Source: Ceratorhiza oryzae-sativae | Lineage: Eukaryota; Basidiomycota; Agaricomycetes; Cantharellales; Ceratobasidiaceae | Reading direction: 5' to 3' | Assembly: GCA_030998015.1 (NCBI GenBank) | Contig: JARWMV010000236.1 | Coordinates: 868,001-932,000 of the forward strand | Length of the DNA: 64,000 bases | Part shown: piece after piece, positions 21,742 to 32,727 of the stretch | Position numbering within the stretch: position 1 is the first letter of the stretch | Layout: every line of letters starts with the position of its first letter | The notes under the pieces: model-generated | Database searches by the model: none | The model's input: the letters and a program-made list of their open reading frames with translations, nothing else | Told to the model about the DNA's origin: nothing | Made by a program: the position numbers and the translations under genes

Positions 21742-22686
21742 GAACCAAGATTAAAGTCTGGCCTGGCCGCACACGGGACATTACCAAGCGAGATATCCAG
21801 GTGTTCTGTTCGTGAGCACTTAGTTTCATTGTATCGAATCTCAACATGTCAGAATTGGAATGTAACTTGATTGGAACCGACCTAGCGTGACTGGGGCACC
21901 AGTGATCAAATAACGAGACACCAGTGACAAAATTTAGGAAAGCCTATTACGGCTTGAGAAACATATGGCTTCTGCAATTGCTTGACCTCAACCAACATAA
22001 AATAGCCCACTAATCTACGTCCGTTTCTGGTCGTGCGCCTTACTGGCCCAGTGGATGCGTCACCATTACCCATCTAAGCGGCGACCAAGGAAAGCTGCCT
22101 ACGCCAAATATCCACCTGATGATGGTGAAGGGTGGGGCCACGATGCGTCCATAGAGTAAAACACGCTTTGGGCGCACGCATCATCCCCCATTCCTCTCAT
22201 CACGTTGCGTCATAATGATTTCAGATTGGGATGAATGGTGCCAGATTATTCGCGATTGTGTAGTTTGCACCATGCGGAGCTGCCAATGTCGCAACTAGAG
22301 CACCAAATATAGGCAGCTGTATGCACAATTGATTTATGAGCACGAACCCCACCTTCATCTTCCATTTCTCGCAATGGCCACTTCGAAGATTCATGTCCTA
22401 TAGTACCCGCGGAAACGGTACGTGAAGCCTGGCGATTAGTTTGACCCAAATTCACTGTATTATCTGAAAGTGCCCAATTCTCGATAAACCTTAATCCCGT
22501 GCTATTACTAACCGTATTGCGCGCTTTCATCTTCTGGCATTTTTGGAGCTATTTATCGAGCATAACATTCGTCGATGTTCAGTACTCCCTTAAAATTTTG
22601 CCCTCCTACGTTACATATGTGCCAAGTCAAAGCTACAGCACATTCTCACAGCAACAATCCCTTTGCGGTTGCATTGCGCATGTCCC
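21742..22686. other. Intergenic stretch, about 0.95 kb
   Basis: It lies between UPRT and AKR2, which are convergent. Only short frames without family features were seen, and no repeat, RNA gene or promoter element I can support. Confidence 0.4.
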
Positions 22687-24167
22687 TCACTTGTGGTGTC
22701 CGAAAATAACTTGTGGTCCATAAGGTTCCTCAAGTGACTTGATATCCTCTTCACTTAGTTGAATGTGCACTGCAGCTATTTTCAAGCGCATTTAATTAAC
22801 CTAGATCGAAGAACTTCAATCTTCCAAGACATACCAACAAGGTCTTCCAAGTTCTTAAGGCTCGTGACGCCAACAATTGGTGCAGTAACCTTGGTCAAAC
22901 TCCACGCGGTTGCGATCTGCGCCATCGAAACACCATGCTTCTTGGCGATTGCTTCGACCCTATGTCATATACACGCATTGGCGGTCCATGGTCAATCGAG
23001 AATAACTCCATACCTCTTGACAATTTCTGGGTTTCCGGGGTGAGCTGTAGCATAATGGTCGCGCCATCTAAAGAACTTAATGAGATATGCGTATGACCTA
23101 TCGACGAGTCTCTACTTACGGGTCACTCTCGCTGCGGACTGACTTGGTATCCAGTGGTTTAGTCAAATATCCCCGAGCCAGAGGGGACCATGGGATAATG
23201 CCAACTCCAAAATGCTATGAAAATATTTCAGACTCTTGAGTAACTAGTGCTTAATTAAAAGTGAAATCACCTTGAGTGTTGGGAACATCTCGCGCTCTTC
23301 CTCGCGATATACCAAGTTGTGATGGTTTTGCATTGAAATGAACGGAGTCAACTTGTTGTTGATTGCGTAGTTTTGCATGGCATGGAACTGCCACGCGTGG
23401 CAGCTCGACATTCCGACGTAGCGAGCATACCCAGCCTGAACTACATCATGCAAAGCCTGCATAGTTTCCGCAATAGGGGTATCGTCATCGAAACGATGAC
23501 ACTGAAGCACATCGATATAGTCGAGTTGGAGACGCCTGAGCGAGTGCTTGATGGAATCGAAGATATGCTACAGAAACTGGCTATGACAGTTGCCACTACC
23601 CGCCTGATTGATAGTGCTAACCTTGCGACTCAAACCATTCTGATTAACGAAATCTTCACGATTAGCCCAGGCAGTTGTCGAATCTGGGGTCGGGGCAACC
23701 GTGAAATACACCTATATTCGACCATGGTGAGGAAGCGATGTATGATCGTGTCTGACTGCCTTGTTGGGCAAACCTTGGTCATTACGACAATCTCGTCACG
23801 AGGAAGGTTGTGCTGTTTGATCGCCTTTCCCAATATTATCTCAGATAGGCCATTCGAGTAAATATTAGCTGTGTCGAACGTCTGAATTCCCATATCATAG
23901 CTAGAGGAATTGAGGGTGAGGGCTGCAGGACGAGCAAAAATAACGAGAGGGCCCACGCTGCTTTGATATGTTTGATTCCTTCCTCTTCGTCGAGTACCCA
24001 ATCTTGCCACTTGGGGGTACCATAGCTCATTGTTCCAAGGATAATTTTGGATACCTTCAGGCCAGACTGGCCAAGACGAACTGAAACATATTAAGCTGAG
24101 GAAAGTCCAAAAGATGTGAACGGACACTACACAAACCATAAGGCATTTTTTTGGCAGGAGTGGCCAT
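22687..24167 (-). CDS. Aldo-keto reductase, aryl-alcohol dehydrogenase-like (AKR2 of this window)
   Basis: Same family and intron plan as AKR1, with near-identical core blocks. The start is MATPAKKMPYG, then VRLGQSGLKVSKIILGTMSY and GTPKWQDWVLDEEEGIKHIK. Catalytic residues are intact: Asp and Tyr in [19 protein letters not shown], Lys in EIVVMTK, His in [17 protein letters not shown]. Then [39 protein letters not shown], a strand near 22880-22920 resembling TKVTAPIVGVTSLKN, and the C-terminus LEEPYGPQVIFGHHK. It differs from AKR1 mainly at the two ends, as expected of a duplicate with room to change. It faces UPRT 3' end to 3' end. Substrate unknown; the likely role is reduction of aromatic or plant-derived aldehydes (inference from family). 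Confidence 0.88.
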
Positions 24168-26275
24168 TCTGAGCGGTCGAGAAGGCAGTGGGCCAAAATT
24201 TTGAGAAAAGAGCTGAAAGGCTTGTGATGCGGAATGGCTGCGGGGATCCGGCCTTTATATAGGGCAGAGCCGCGGCGTGAGACGAGTCCCGTACGACGCA
24301 TACATCCCAAGGCACGCCGAGGTAGTACGACGTGTCATTCGAAAGTGGAGGACCTTGCAAATCCGTACTTCCCTTCTTGGGATCAGCCTACAACATCTGT
24401 CTGGACACTATCGATCGGATTTGCATTTCTAAACCAATATCATTACAAAGCACACCTGGCATTTCACTCTCCAGTTTTTGGAGCAGAAATTAGATAGATT
24501 TTACTTCGAAAGCCATCATCTCCGTGGCATCGCAAGCAAATTGGGACATTCGCGTAATCGCGCTAGGTGAATAATTTGGGGCGCATATAAGTCTCCAAAC
24601 ACTTCGGTCTTTTGTTGGTCGAATCATGTTGTACGAGCAAGCCGCACAAGACCACACGTTGGCTTTTTTAAATAATGATAATAGGCTATCATGGAGGAAT
24701 ATGTCTTGGCTGTTGCTCGTGTTCTCAATATCCGGACTTTCCCCTGCTTCCTAGCAATCATTTCCACCCTGAAAGCCTAGACCCAGGGGTCCGACAAAGG
24801 ACCTCAGGACCAATAATCTTCCTATGCCCAGCTCGTTTCTAGGATGTTCAGCATGTGAACAGAGGAATCTGCATTCACTAGCCACCAAATCCCGGTATGG
24901 CTAGCGATGTAATCGCGCGCGCACATACCTCCAGTGTTACCTGTTTGACCAGAGTATACAGAAACGGATCACTTAACGATTCAATCTTAACCTATCTCTG
25001 AACACTCCAAGAAAATTCTAACTGATGTGATTACATGGTATTCGCAAGGGGTCCAAAGGAATTACCGATCCCCACGCGACAAAAGGAACAAACTTACACA
25101 CCTCTATTTACTCATGCATCGAGGCGCATGTGCTAAAATTTTTATCCACTTTTTACTAAATCCACAGAACGAACCCGCGCAAAGAGGGGCTCAGTGTGCT
25201 GCTTGTGCAGCGATCACATAACCCGGCCCAAAACATCAGGGCTAGTAAAAAATCCACGGCATTGCGCTGTGTCTGGATGGTGGCTCAGGCGATGGAGGTC
25301 CCTGAACTTGGCATAATAAATAGCTGAGTTTAAATCCCCCCGAATCAAGCAGGACCGGGGACTTAGCCAGTGAGCTCCATGCAGCAACCCTACTATAGTT
25401 CAGATCCATTTTATCCAGCCACTTGACTTAGTGTTGTTCTGCGGCTTATCCGAAGAGCTATGCTGATGGCAGGCTCGAAGATTTAGAAATATCAATGCAG
25501 CTTTGATGTATTTGCTCGCGCCCTCCTCGCCTGCTAGGCGAACTGAAGTCCAACAGTTGTGAGATGATCCTCGATGTTTCCAGCCGAGACCGATCAGGAC
25601 GAACCACCATTTGATACGGACTCCGGCTTATGGGTTAGCGTACTGCAATCGTCCTTTGCTCTCTACTATCATGGTTTTGGGTGTGTGCGAATGTCCGAGG
25701 CACGTCTCCAGCTCAAATTGTTGTAATAGAAAAACTACGATAGATTACCGAGATTTGAGGTGACTCGCGCATACAGCCGTGATTGATCGGATTCTGTCGA
25801 GAGCATGTGGACCGGGCTGACACCATCAGATGATGTCAAGGACTAATCCCAGCGGGTAAGGCAGTTGCGCGGTGAACGGCCGGCGTTAGTCAAGTTTTGG
25901 ATTTTGGATGATTCAGCTGCGGCCATCGGGCATCTTGTGCTAATTTGGACGACACACACGTGTGTTACCTTTACACCTCCACAGTCCTCCACGTACCTTT
26001 CCACGTCTTCGCGACCCGAGTCGCATCGCTTGGCCCGCAAAAACGGAAACAGCAGGGCCAGTACAGCAGAAACGTCTACCAAATTGAATAAGGCTTAACT
26101 AAAAGGGCTGCGGATATGGTCTAGTGAAATCTGCATATGACACATTCGGCTTCCGGGTACCGGCTACGCTTTGGGACAAAAGGCCCACACTATTCGGCCC
26201 GCCGATGCGGGGCTCTGACCTCCACAGCAAAGTGACGAATCCCAGCCCCTTATCTCAGTCGAGTCTTCCGATCAC
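24168..26275. other. Intergenic stretch, 2.1 kb, between divergent AKR2 and AKR3
   Basis: Only short open frames (for example 25027-25221 and 25865-26098) occur, none with recognisable domains or convincing splice structure. I searched by eye for terminal inverted repeats, long direct repeats and transposase motifs and saw none. A palindromic ACACACGTGTGT lies near 25956-25967. The stretch sits between two members of the same gene family, so it may be a decayed duplicate, but no similarity is readable. Confidence 0.35.
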
Positions 26276-26282
26276 TATATAA
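26276..26282 (+). promoter_or_regulatory. TATA box (TATATAA) of the AKR3 paralog
   Basis: TATATAA lies 85 bp upstream of the AKR3 start codon, followed by a C-rich leader. It shows that this degenerate paralog still has a promoter-like context. Confidence 0.45.
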
Positions 26283-26366
26283 CCCCAATACGTACACCGC
26301 AGCTTCAGAAAAACGCTTCAGACTCCTCCAACCCGGCTCAACACCTCACTTCGTCAGCCTGACGCC

Positions 26367-27295
26367 ATGAACTTCCCAGGAGCTTTCGAGAACTCCCAAG
26401 CCGAGGCTCAGAGCCGTTTAAGCGTAATGACTTATGGCGACGCTAAACACCAAGGCTGGATCCTCGCCGATGAGGATGTTGTTGATAATGTGTATGAGGC
26501 GTAAGTTCAGCTCAACACTCGTTTTTGCACCACCGAGTAACGCCCCGTGCTAGGTATGAGGCAAATTTTCAGACGGTCGGAACTATGGATGTACCGTTCC
26601 ACGAGCTCTCGGAAGTCGTGCTTGGCAGGGCACTAGGGGAGCTCGCTCTATCGCGCGAGCAGTTTGTTTCGGTAGCTAGAGTGAGTCTTTTGTGCGGATG
26701 TCTCGATCTATTGTTCACGAGGATGGCTGTTAGCTATCTGGGCAACAAATTCCCATGGCCCAGGATAAATCTGCTCATTTCAGTAATTTCGGTATTGCCC
26801 GAAAGGTGGGTTTCATCGATACATGCGACCCAAGCCGATTTGTTGACGTTTGTGTGCTTTAGCATATATTCAAGTTTGTAAAACGGACTCTGCGACGGCT
26901 ACAGCTAGAATACATAGACGTCCTCCAGTTCGATGGCTTCGGGCAGAGCACGCCACTTGCGGAAACCATGCAGGCGTTGCACGATGTCATTCAAGCAGGA
27001 TATGTGCGATATGTCGAGGTCTCTGGAACCTACGCTTGGCAATCTCGAGTCATGCAAAAGTATGCTCGTGCGAATAGTCTGACCGCCGCGATCTCCTTTC
27101 ATGCTCACGGCCTGAGCACGCCTGGGATGGTATTCTCCGATGATGTGAGCCCGTTTTTTTTTTTACTAGTTGCGTTGGGTTGGTGAGATTGATCGGGTTA
27201 TTATCCAGACTTCTGATACCGATTCGTCATTATCATCATCCCCTCTGCAAGCTGCACCTATACGACCTTTTGGGGAACCTACCGTCGGGGCCTAG
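26367..27295 (+). CDS. Truncated aldo-keto reductase paralog lacking catalytic tetrad (AKR3)
   Basis: The gene aligns with AKR1 and AKR2 from the start of the barrel (LSVMTYGDAKHQGWILADED, then [60 protein letters not shown]). The four catalytic positions are all changed: Asp to Gly and Tyr to Pro (FDTANVY versus VGTMDVP), Lys to Arg (VMTK versus SVAR) and His to Asp (LQCHRF versus LQFDGF). The reading frame is open across four or five exons with proper splice sites and no stops. It ends with a unique Ser/Pro tail (DTDSSLSSSPLQAAPI) right after the fifth strand, so the cofactor-binding half is missing. It is a pseudoenzyme-like product, or a decaying duplicate still kept in frame. Transcript support would decide. 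Confidence 0.65.
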
Positions 27296-27521
27296 ATTTG
27301 GCCTCATTTTTCACTGGGGGGCAGCTCAAGGAGGGTTGAATGCTTTGAAATTTGGGTTTCTCTGAAAAGCGTGGTGCTTGGCTGAAACAATTATCAAAAT
27401 GTATTTGTACCGGCATCGGCGGCAATAACTTATAATCAGGAATGATAGTATAGCCTCTAGATAATGACATGAATTATAGTTGTACCGAACCGAGCTTCTC
27501 TACGCGAATACCCTTGAACTA

Positions 27522-29963
27522 TCATAACTCCAGCTCCCCAATAGGAAAAACATCTGCGGTCGGGTCTCTCTCTAACATCCGCCATTGAATGTAGTCGTCT
27601 TCGTATTCCGGCTGCAGGACGCAATGTCTGCATGTGGATGTGAAACAGGGGTCAACGCTAGGAACAGAAAAGCGACTTACACATCTCTCAGATGAAGCGC
27701 AACGTACTTGCGCGAACCGCGAAAGACGTAGCGAAGTTTCAGCCGGACGCAGTGGTTGCATTCGACCACGTCGGTGGGGGAGCAGAGCCGGATCTTGGAT
27801 TCGTTAAACTCTTTCGAGCTCATGAGTCTCACGAGGGGCTTGGCATCGTACGACGGTTGAAGGCAGTGAACATTGTTGTACACAATCCCATGTTGGTCTG
27901 GAGTTTCCCGCGAGCTGTGATATTTCCACTGGCTGTACTCTAAAACGTAGTGCTCGATCTGCTAACGGATGAGCCAGGATTAGAATATGGAAATTAGTGA
28001 AAACTCACAATCATGCCCCAAGTATGAGGCAATGGATAATGACACCTTCCACAGATGTAAGCCATTCCCGGTCCGTTCATTTCGATGTATGCAGCGTCCG
28101 GGCATCCTAATGCCGCTAGCAAGGCCCTCGCCACTCGCGCCCCTACTTCGTGATACTCGAACATCGACACGAGTTCGTCGTGCTCAACCATGATCGAGCC
28201 TCCTTCAAGTTGCTCTTCGTATTGCTTGTGCAAGTACTCGGCCATGTGAACAAAAGAGCTCGGGTAATGTGCAACCCAATGGGAGTTTTTGAACTTGAAA
28301 ATCGTGTCGGCACGTAACAGAACGCTGTTCTTTGTGGAAACGTATTGATACGAAGGGGTGGTTAATTTTGTTGAAATGACTGTTGTGTCTAAGAATAAAG
28401 ATTCATAAGTGGAGGCAGACATACCAGGGCATAAGGTGCTTACCCTCGATCAATTCGATCTTACCATCAAAAGCCTCGAGCTTTTCTTCTCGGCGCCCGT
28501 TGTAGACTTTTATCACCAATTCTCTCTCAAAATTGGTGCGCCACTTTGCAATTGCATTATTCATCAATTGCCTACACTTGTCGAATTTGGCAACCATCGC
28601 CTGAACAGACCGATCTGTTTCAAGTAGGTCCTTGAACACAGGAAAGGCCTGTAGTTCGCGGAAAGAGGGGAGTAGCAAACAAACACGTTCCCCTGGGATA
28701 AAATTCGAAAATCCTGACTCTGCAACCTCGATGAAAGGACACAACTCGGTTTTCATGTCCGTCAAGAGGTCACGAAGCCGATTGATTCTCATGCAGCGCC
28801 GATAATCCTTGCCGATTACCTGCCAGTTTTCGCGATTACGTTTGAGCAGCTTATTGAGCTTTGGGTATAGCCGTTGCCATGCTGGAGCAACATTTTGTCG
28901 GAAAGCTAAATGTCGCGACTGGAACACACGCACCTTGATCTGTGAGCGCTTTATCTACGTCGACTAGTGCACGCCACGCCTTGTTGCGTTGTGATGATAT
29001 CATATAAGTATCTCGAAGTCTCCATCCGTGGTGCTGGAGACGGGATACAACCCTATGGAAGATTAATGCCGGGTCGAAACTGCGGAGCCAGTGCCTTGAC
29101 TCACTCATCACGCCGCGATTGCTTTCTGCTCTCAATTTCATCTTCGCGACGTTTCTCGGCATGAACCAAGTATCGCAATAATGATGACACATGCTACGAA
29201 AAATGGTCAACAAGCTACTCAAGCGGCAAAAGAGACATCTGAAAATACCTGCATCCACAAGTTGTACTCTTCTTTCCTCTTCCCCTTCCAGCGTTTGTAC
29301 GCTGATCGGGAGCCGCATTGAGAGTACTTGGACATTCCATGTTCGATACGGTCGACATCCTCGCACAATGCGTATACTGAGCCCTTCTTGATGACTTGGA
29401 ATGGTACACCGTTAGTTATATTATCAACTATACCTGAAAATATAAACTTACATGCAGACATTGGAACGTAGCGCTGCACTTCTAACGGGACTTCGGAGCA
29501 GTCCACAAGGCTGCGAGGAGCCCCGTCAACCCCCAGACGACAAAATGGCGCAATCGACCTACCTAGTTTTTCGACAAGAATTACACAGACGAACACCCAA
29601 ATACTCGTCCATGCCGCGCATGACCGACACGCCACATTTCTATAAAGGCTGGTCAGCGGAAAGCTTTATTTTCGTGAAATTTACCTACCGAGCACTCATT
29701 GGTGAACATTAACGCCGCGTATTGAGGTTCACGCAGACGTATAGGGCAAGGTGGGAGCATTTCGACGTTGCGTTCCGCGTTCCTCCACATATGGATAGCC
29801 GAACGTTGCATGAGAACTTCACGCAAGGTGGTGTTTACTCGGGAGAGCATAAGAATATCTCGAGGATAAAGATATGAGGATATCTACGAGGAGTATTAGC
29901 TGCAGGACGAGCGAGAAGGCTGATAAAGCTCACCTCTTTGAGAACGTCAACTGGCACAGTCAT
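27522..29963 (-). CDS. F-box protein with CxxC zinc-finger-like motifs (copy A)
   Basis: The N-terminal F-box (VPVDVLKEISSYLYPRDILM, LSRVNTTLREVLMQRSAIHM, WRNAERNVEMLPPCP) would bind Skp1 in an SCF ubiquitin ligase. A four-cysteine knuckle follows (CSKCGVSV ... RLCNSCRK), then a helical region (SAYKRWKGKRKEE; WQRLYPKLNKLLKRNRENW; LCPFIEVAESGFSNFIPGER). The C-terminal region has further CxxC pairs (YICGRC, VECNHC) and an HLRDVH segment that could complete a second zinc site. Ten or so exons; the end is FPIGELEL. F-box copy B at 45.7 kb shows the same order of motifs. The first exon is uncertain: MTVPVDVLKE at 29963, or a tiny upstream exon at about 30103 that is only an ATG followed by GTAAGC. 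Target substrate unknown. Confidence 0.75.
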
Positions 29964-30425
29964 AAACGTGCCTGTCAAGAAAAGACGATTAGGGGAGAAA
30001 AAACATCCCCACAGCAGACAATAACGCACAAACAGCGAGTTTTCCATTATGAAAGTTTCCTTACATAGGAAGTAAGACGGTGTGAATCAGGATGGTAACC
30101 AGCTGCTTACCATCTTGGCTGGCTGGGTTTTCAGGGGATGTTGGATGATGGGACCTGGCGGGGGAAAATGCGAATATATGAGGCTAACGCGACACTGGGC
30201 GTGTATATGTAACCGCACCCCTTGTGTTTTTTTCTGGACATGTGAAGATCACTTTTTCGCGTAAGATGCGCGTCAGTGGTGGAGTGAATCAAGCTTTCTT
30301 GTTTGGGAAGCCGATCGGAGTCAAACACGCGAGGCTTCTAATCAGCTGAGTCATCCGATCCTTCTGCTCCCAAATGCGTGTACGAGAGATGTGTGTATTT
30401 CATTGGACAGATTGCTCTATTTCTA
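29964..30425. other. Spacer between F-box copy A and the Asp-tRNA synthetase 3' end
   Basis: About 460 bp. It probably contains the leader and a possible micro first exon of F-box copy A (ATG near 30103 followed by a donor site). Nothing else is recognisable. Confidence 0.35.
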
Positions 30426-32635
30426 CTACGGCTCCAACCTCTTCGGGTCACGCGGGAACAAGGAGGCGTTTCGGATGTTGTTCAGCTTCAAGAACAACAT
30501 CACCACTCGCTCGAGACCTACACACAGCTTAAAACCCACCCGACAGGAAAAGTCCAGCTAAACTCACCGATGCCTCCTCCACCGTGTGGTGCGATACCAA
30601 GCTTGAACCCATCAAGGTACGCCTGCATACTTTTGGGGTCGATTCCAACTTCGACCATGCGCTCTTCGAGCTTCTTGGCATCATGCACCCGCTGTGCTCC
30701 GGACATAATTTCCTCGCCTCGCATAAAAAAGTCGTACGAGTTCGAGTAGCGCTGAAAGAGACAATTTAATAAACAACGCCCAGAGAGCAAGTTCAACACA
30801 TACGGGGTCTTCGGCGCTCGGCATAGTGTAAAAGGGTCGAATTGCAGTCGGGAATTTGTCAAGGATGTAATAGTCGGTGTTATATTTATCCTTCACAAGT
30901 CTCCCGAGAAGTTTCTCAGTCTCGGTGCTGCGCCCAAATAAATCAGTCCACGTCACATCATCAAGCTTTTAACTTGCTGACTTGAAGTCTTCAAAGTCAT
31001 CAACCTCAACATTGTTTTCGCGCAACAATGCAATGGCATCTTTCCAGTGAAGACGTAGTGTTTTCTCGAGCCATGTAAACTCCGTGGATGGAAACACTCG
31101 TCTAACGGCTTCAATTTCGGTACTGCAGATATTATTAGCGACCAACCGTATATTCTTATAGTGGCGTACCTGAACTTTGACTTGAGCCCGTTGAATATAT
31201 GCAATAGCATCCCATCAAGCACGTCAACTACTTCATGATAGTGTTCTTCGATGGTCATTTCCAGATCAAGCCCAGTGAACTCGGTAAGATGGCGGTGAGT
31301 AAATGAGTTCTCCGCACGGAAGACTGGTTGAAATGGTATGTATCAAATGACTGTATGCACGTTATAGACACCCATGTCCTACCTGGACCGATTTCGTACA
31401 CTCGTTCAAAGTCAGCAGCAATCGCCATCTGCTTCGCCAACTGGGGACTTTGCGCGAGGAATGCGCTCCCTTGGACAGAATAAGCCCCGTCCACCGAATA
31501 AATTGAAAAATAATACCTTTGAAATAGTCGACCTTGAATACGCTCGCACCGCTTTCTGTAGCTGCGGCCTGAAGCTTAGGAGAGTGGATCTCGATAAACC
31601 CTTGGGCCAAAAGCGATTCGCGGAACAGTTGCGTAACCGCTGACTGAAGAACGAAGATGCTTTGCGAAGTTTGAGTCTGATCCACGGAATAGCTGGTTTT
31701 AGATTAATGCAATGGGATTTGATTCAAACGCACCCGTAGATCAAGGACACGATTGTTAAGGCGGGTATCGAACGAGACCGTGGGGGCTTCACGTTCGTCA
31801 TCTTGGGCCTTATCGGCATCCTCCAGGTTGAATGGCAGACGAACTTCAACCTCCGAAATGAGGTGGATCTGGAAGGGGGGGGGGGTTCATAAATGCGCTC
31901 GGTTTCAAGATGCAGTAGCACAAACCTTGTCTATGTGCACTTCAGCATCCTTGATAGTCGCACCCTTGATCTCTTCTGGGCTACGCTTCACTGTACCCTC
32001 AACGAGGACGATGCTCTCCAAAGGGATACCGGCGGCCCACTTGGCCATTTGCTTGGACACACCCTCAGGAGAGACAGTCAGCAGAGCCTGTACAGTGTGT
32101 TGGCGCTGTCGAAGGGCAAAGAACACCATCTTGTTCCCTTCATCATCCTATGAGCTATACATACGTGACTCGCCATAGAGTGACTCACCCTGCGCCCGGC
32201 TTGTATGCACACGAGCACGGATCAGCACCTGCTCTCCATCCTTGGATGCATTGAAAGTAGAAATATGAGACCTTGGTCGACCTGTGCGCTCCTGGCTTTG
32301 GTTCAATGGGCTGAAAGTATATTTGGTTAGCAGGGGGATTATAAAATTGATGGAATATACCAACAGCTTTCCGTAGTTCTGTTGAGCATAATCTACATCG
32401 GCCGCGGCTCGGGCAGCCGCTTGTTCTGCCTCTTTTGCAGCGCGTTCTGCGGCCTTCTTGGCCTTCTCCGCCTCTTTCGCTCGCTTCTTGAGCTCGTTCT
32501 TAGATGGTCCTTTCTCTTGACCTCTGATGGGTGTCAGATCTACCCAATCAGCACCGATAATATCACTCACTCTACAGGATCATTTATCTCTGGATTGGAT
32601 TGGGTAGCTTCGTTGGTGGGCGCGGGCTCGGACAT
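30426..32635 (-). CDS. DPS1: Cytosolic aspartyl-tRNA synthetase
   Basis: A class II aminoacyl-tRNA synthetase that charges tRNA-Asp in the cytosol. In order: a Lys/Ala-rich N-terminal RNA-binding helix ([18 protein letters not shown]), the OB-fold anticodon domain ([55 protein letters not shown]), then the catalytic domain with [29 protein letters not shown], motif 2 [20 protein letters not shown], and motif 3 at the end ([38 protein letters not shown]). About ten exons, all in frame. One intron has an 11-C tract next to its 3' splice site (31875-31885 on the plus strand). It is divergent from CTR9 over a 92-bp spacer. Confidence 0.96.
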
Positions 32636-32727
32636 CGTGGTGGTGGGTGTCGCTATCAGCGATCGCCCGACGAGCCAAAATGGACGATCACGTGCACCCA
32701 CACGCTTTCTAACTGACCCCGTCAACG
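32636..32727. promoter_or_regulatory. 92-bp divergent promoter, Asp-tRNA synthetase / CTR9
   Basis: The two start codons face away from each other with only 92 bp between, so the promoters must overlap. It contains ATCACGTG (32687-32694), the same octamer found in the GRC3/NDUFB7 spacer. No TATA box is visible. Confidence 0.6.

Noticed and set aside
24168..26366. Possible mobile element in the 2.2-kb gap between AKR2 and AKR3
   Set aside because: No transposase or reverse-transcriptase motifs, terminal repeats or target-site duplications could be seen.
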